The notes beneath the pieces were generated by a model. It was not told the origin of the DNA. It did no database searches and saw only the letters and a program-made list of their open reading frames with translations. Both the position numbers and the translations under genes were made by a program. A DNA stretch of 64,000 bases, taken from the NCBI GenBank assembly GCA_964017155.1, contig OZ024856.1:40666770-40730769 (forward strand). Direction: 5' to 3'. Below, piece by piece: positions 60,737-64,000 of this stretch; the first letter of the stretch is position 1; each line of letters opens with the position of its first letter. Origin of the DNA: Oasisia sp. SBJ-2009. Lineage: Eukaryota > Annelida > Polychaeta > Sabellida > Siboglinidae.

Positions 60737-63700
60737 ATGACTTCCGATGAAGCTTTCCTCTCCTTTTCAGGAGGCATGCTAAACAACTGCTTAACAAATA
60801 TATTACATATCAATGAAAATGAAACTGACATAAACGAACAACAACTAATTCATCGCTCATCATACCATGATCTCGATCAATTTAGTAAGTTAGCTAAGGA
60901 AAATAAAAATTCATTTAGTATTTTAAGTACAAATATACAGTCAATAAATGCAAAGTTTTCTGAACTTGAGGCATTCGTAGAAGAACTTAATATGATAAAC
61001 TTTAAATTTAGTGTAATATGTCTTCAAGAGACATGGATAGACGAAAGTGAGGACATATCACCATTTCATTTACAAGGCTATGACTGTATATCTCAAGGTA
61101 AAACATGTACCAGCAAAGGAGGGTTGATAATATATATAGATGACCAGTATAAATCAAAAGTAATATGTAATCTCAATACATACCAACAATGGGAAGGCCT
61201 GGTAGTAAAGGTGCAGAGTAATTTATCAAAGACTGTCACTATTGGAAATATATATCGATCGCCGAGAACGCGAAATGAAGACCTAAGCGCTTTTATAGAT
61301 GAATTTACACCGATTATATCAAGTTTGGAAAAAAAACTGTAATAATGATATCGTCATTGCTGGGGATTTCAATATTAACTTACTTAAACTAAATGAAAAC
61401 GAAATGTTTAGTAGCTTTTTCGACATGCTGATCTCACATAGTTTTTACCCTCAAATAACCCTACCCACTAGATTTACTAGAACAACCGGAACCCTGATAG
61501 ATAATTTATTTTGTAGACTTCATGAATCAATACATACCGCAGGGATATTAACTAAGCGCTTTTCGGATCACCAACCATATTTTATGATTATGCATAATAC
61601 TGTAAAATTGCAGTCCCCGCCAAAATATGTAAAAATAAATACATTAAATGAGAATGCAATGATAAATGTCATGAATGAAATAAAATTAGGTAACATTTAT
61701 GAAAAATTAAATACAAATCCAAATGCTGACCCAAATTATAATTATGATATAATATATGAAGAAATTACACGTGCTAAAACTAAACATATGCCAAACAAAT
61801 TAGTGAAATTTAATAGATACAAACATAAGAAATCTGCTTGGATCACACAGGGTATATTAACATCAATCAGATATCGAGACAAAATGTACAAACAATTAAA
61901 ATTAACAAATCCCACCTCAGGCAATTACGAAACTATTAAAATTAATCTAAAAACCTATAACACCATATTAAAGAAAAACATTCGGGCGGCTAAACAAATT
62001 TACTTTGAATCTCGGTTTTCAATTTTTAGGAATGACATACGAAATACATGGAAAACCATAAATGAATGTCTCTCAAAAAAACATACAAACAACAGTTTCC
62101 CAACTTATTTTGAAGACAATGGCTATCAAATGTCAAACAAACAAAACATTGCTGATGCTTTTAATAACTATTTTACAAATATAGCTCAGACAATTGTAAA
62201 TGATATAAAGTATGAAGGTACCAAAGATTTTACCTATTATCTAAATAGACAAATAAATTCAACTTTTAAAATACAAAATGTTGATGAAGAAGCTGTAAAG
62301 AAAATAATACACAATCTACCCACAAAACATAGTTGTGGTTTCGACGGTATCTCCTCCAAATTGTTACAAATAATTGAACCTGTAATTTTAAGATCCTTGA
62401 CTATGGTCATAAATCAGGTGCTAAGTACTGGAATATTTCCAGATAAACTCAAAATTGCCAAAGTAATTCCTATATTTAAAAAGGATGATCCCACATTATT
62501 TAAAAATTATAGACCAATTTCCCTGCTACCAACAATATCAAAAGTACTAGAGAAAATAATTTTTACCCAGTTGTCTTCATACTTTAATGAAGCCAAGCTA
62601 TTTTTCGATAACCAATATGGATTTAGGCCGAAACACAGCACTGAGTTTGCTGCGCTTGAATTAGTAGACAGAATAATAAATCACATGGACAAATACGAGG
62701 TACCAATTAACATATTTCTTGACTTGACAAAGGCCTTTGATACCATTGATCATAATATTTTATTACACAAATTAAGATTTTATGGCCTGGATGATTCGAC
62801 AGTATTTTTGTTTGAAAGTTATTTAAGTAACCGACGACAGTATGTCGTTATTGATGAAATGAAATCAGAAATCCTTCCAATAAATATCGGAGTTCCACAA
62901 GGTTCAATCTTAGGACCTTTATTGTTTACTATTTATATTAATGATTTTCCAGAAGTCAGTAATATATTTAACTTCGTTATGTACGCAGATGATACAACAC
63001 TCTCTAGTACATTAAACCAATTTATTGATAGCACACATCAAAACAAAAGTGTAGAATTTTTAATAAATTACGAACTCTGTAAAGTTATGGAATGGCTAAA
63101 TATAAATAGATTGTCCTTAAATAAAGAAAAATCTAAATATATGATTTTTCATGTACCTAAAAAAGAGATTCAAACTCTTACTCTTAAAATCGATGAATTT
63201 AATTTTCTAGGATTAACTCTGGACACAAATCTTACTTGGAAAAAACACGTAAATAAAATAGCAAATAAATGTTCTAGGATTACGGGCGTTTTAAACAAAC
63301 TAAAGCATGTACTACCACTAGACATTAAAAAACTTTTATATAATTCTCTAATCCTATCACATATTAATTATTGTATTACAGTTTGGGGATACAAAGGTAG
63401 CCGAATATTGAAAATCCAAAAAAAGGCAGTTCGAATAATAGCATTGAACAGGTACAATTCACATACTGAGCCACTTTTTAAAACTCTCGAAATATTGAAA
63501 ATATATGATCTATTAAAAGTGCAAGAACTAAAAATTTTCTATAAATATAGGCACGGTATTTTGCCTGTTTATTTATTAAATTGGAATATTATACCCAATT
63601 ACAATATACACAGTCATGATACTCGCAAAGCAACAAATATACACACATCTATGACAAGACATGAATTTGCCAAAAAATCCCTTAAACACAACTTGCCTCA

Positions 63701-63860
63701 TACTATAAATGATACTCCAGAATTAGTTTTGGAAAAGATTATTACCCACAGTTTACAAGGGTTTGCGTATTACTTAAAAACATATATTTTGCAAAGATAT
63801 CACTACGCATGTACAATATCTGATTGTTATGTATGTCAGATAAGTCTACAAAATCACTAG
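60737..63860 (+). mobile_element. Nearly intact non-LTR retrotransposon ORF2 (endonuclease + reverse transcriptase), one frameshift
   Basis: The ORF starts with MTSDEAFLSF (60737). An APE-type endonuclease follows: LSTNIQSI, CLQETW, GNIYRSP, then after the frameshift AGDFNINL, TRFTRTTGTLIDNL and SDHQPYF. The reverse transcriptase has IPIFKKDDP, NYRPISLLPTISKVLEKI, QYGFRP, FLDLTKAFDTIDH, GVPQGSILGPLLF and the active site YADD, then a thumb and C-terminus ending RHEFAKKSLKHNL...PELVLEK. The only disruption before the end is at an eight-A run (61329-61336), where the frame changes by one base and the first frame hits TAA at 61340. The 853-codon downstream ORF ends at 63860 and the 3' UTR runs past the window. 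No separate ORF1 is visible. Clade (jockey/CR1-like) not resolved. Confidence 0.92.
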
Positions 63861-64000
63861 AACTCAAATTTACATATAAATGAATAGATGCAAACAAATG
63901 TTATATGTTCTTATGTATTTGTCAGTATTGTCATTTCATTGTTTCAATTTGTACACATGTCTTATAGATAGATTTACACATAACATAGAGACAAACATCG

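Overview
The window is nuclear DNA of a metazoan, most likely a marine invertebrate. It is AT-rich, with long introns (all GT-AG), many non-LTR retrotransposon relics, tRNA-derived SINEs, small inverted-repeat transposons and a very heavy load of micro- and minisatellites. The species cannot be fixed from the sequence. Homology statements below rest on recalled vertebrate proteins, not on a search.

Three complete protein-coding genes can be rebuilt exon by exon with consistent splice phase and no internal stop. (1) An APMAP homologue (+, 3896-10145, 9 coding exons, 423 aa): a membrane-anchored strictosidine-synthase-like beta-propeller. (2) An RTF1 homologue (-, 31454-14261, 17 coding exons, 684 aa): a Paf1-complex elongation factor with histone-modification and Plus3 domains. 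(3) A ZFYVE1/DFCP1 homologue (+, 34372-51521, 11 coding exons, 863 aa): cysteine-rich N-terminus, P-loop NTPase and two C-terminal FYVE fingers. RTF1 and ZFYVE1 are head to head, 2.9 kb apart; APMAP and RTF1 are tail to tail. The genes belong to unrelated pathways (plasma membrane or ER esterase-like protein, transcription elongation, PI3P/autophagosome membranes), so no shared function is implied. A fourth, partial gene on the minus strand (60099-59197) encodes the C-terminus of an unrecognised single-pass membrane protein whose tail ends with an NPxY motif.

Layout: 1-3.9 kb LINE fragment, a perfect palindrome and a cluster of inverted repeats; 3.9-10.1 kb APMAP; 10.3-14.2 kb LINE relic and unassigned DNA; 14.3-31.5 kb RTF1, with a MITE, a SINE, two terminal-inverted-repeat transposons and LINE tails in its introns; 31.5-34.4 kb intergenic DNA with a minus-strand LINE relic; 34.4-51.5 kb ZFYVE1, including a 4.5-kb minisatellite; 51.5-59 kb intergenic DNA with a Penelope-like relic and a 1.8-kb minisatellite; 59-60.1 kb partial membrane protein; 60.7-63.9 kb a nearly intact LINE.

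The most unusual feature is that four minisatellites in RTF1 and ZFYVE1 sit exactly on 3' splice sites, so the acceptor or a near copy of it recurs in the repeat unit. At ZFYVE1 exon 10 the unit is exactly 54 bp with no indels over 12 repeats and is open in the exon's reading frame, so 13 nested acceptors would give isoforms differing by multiples of 18 residues.
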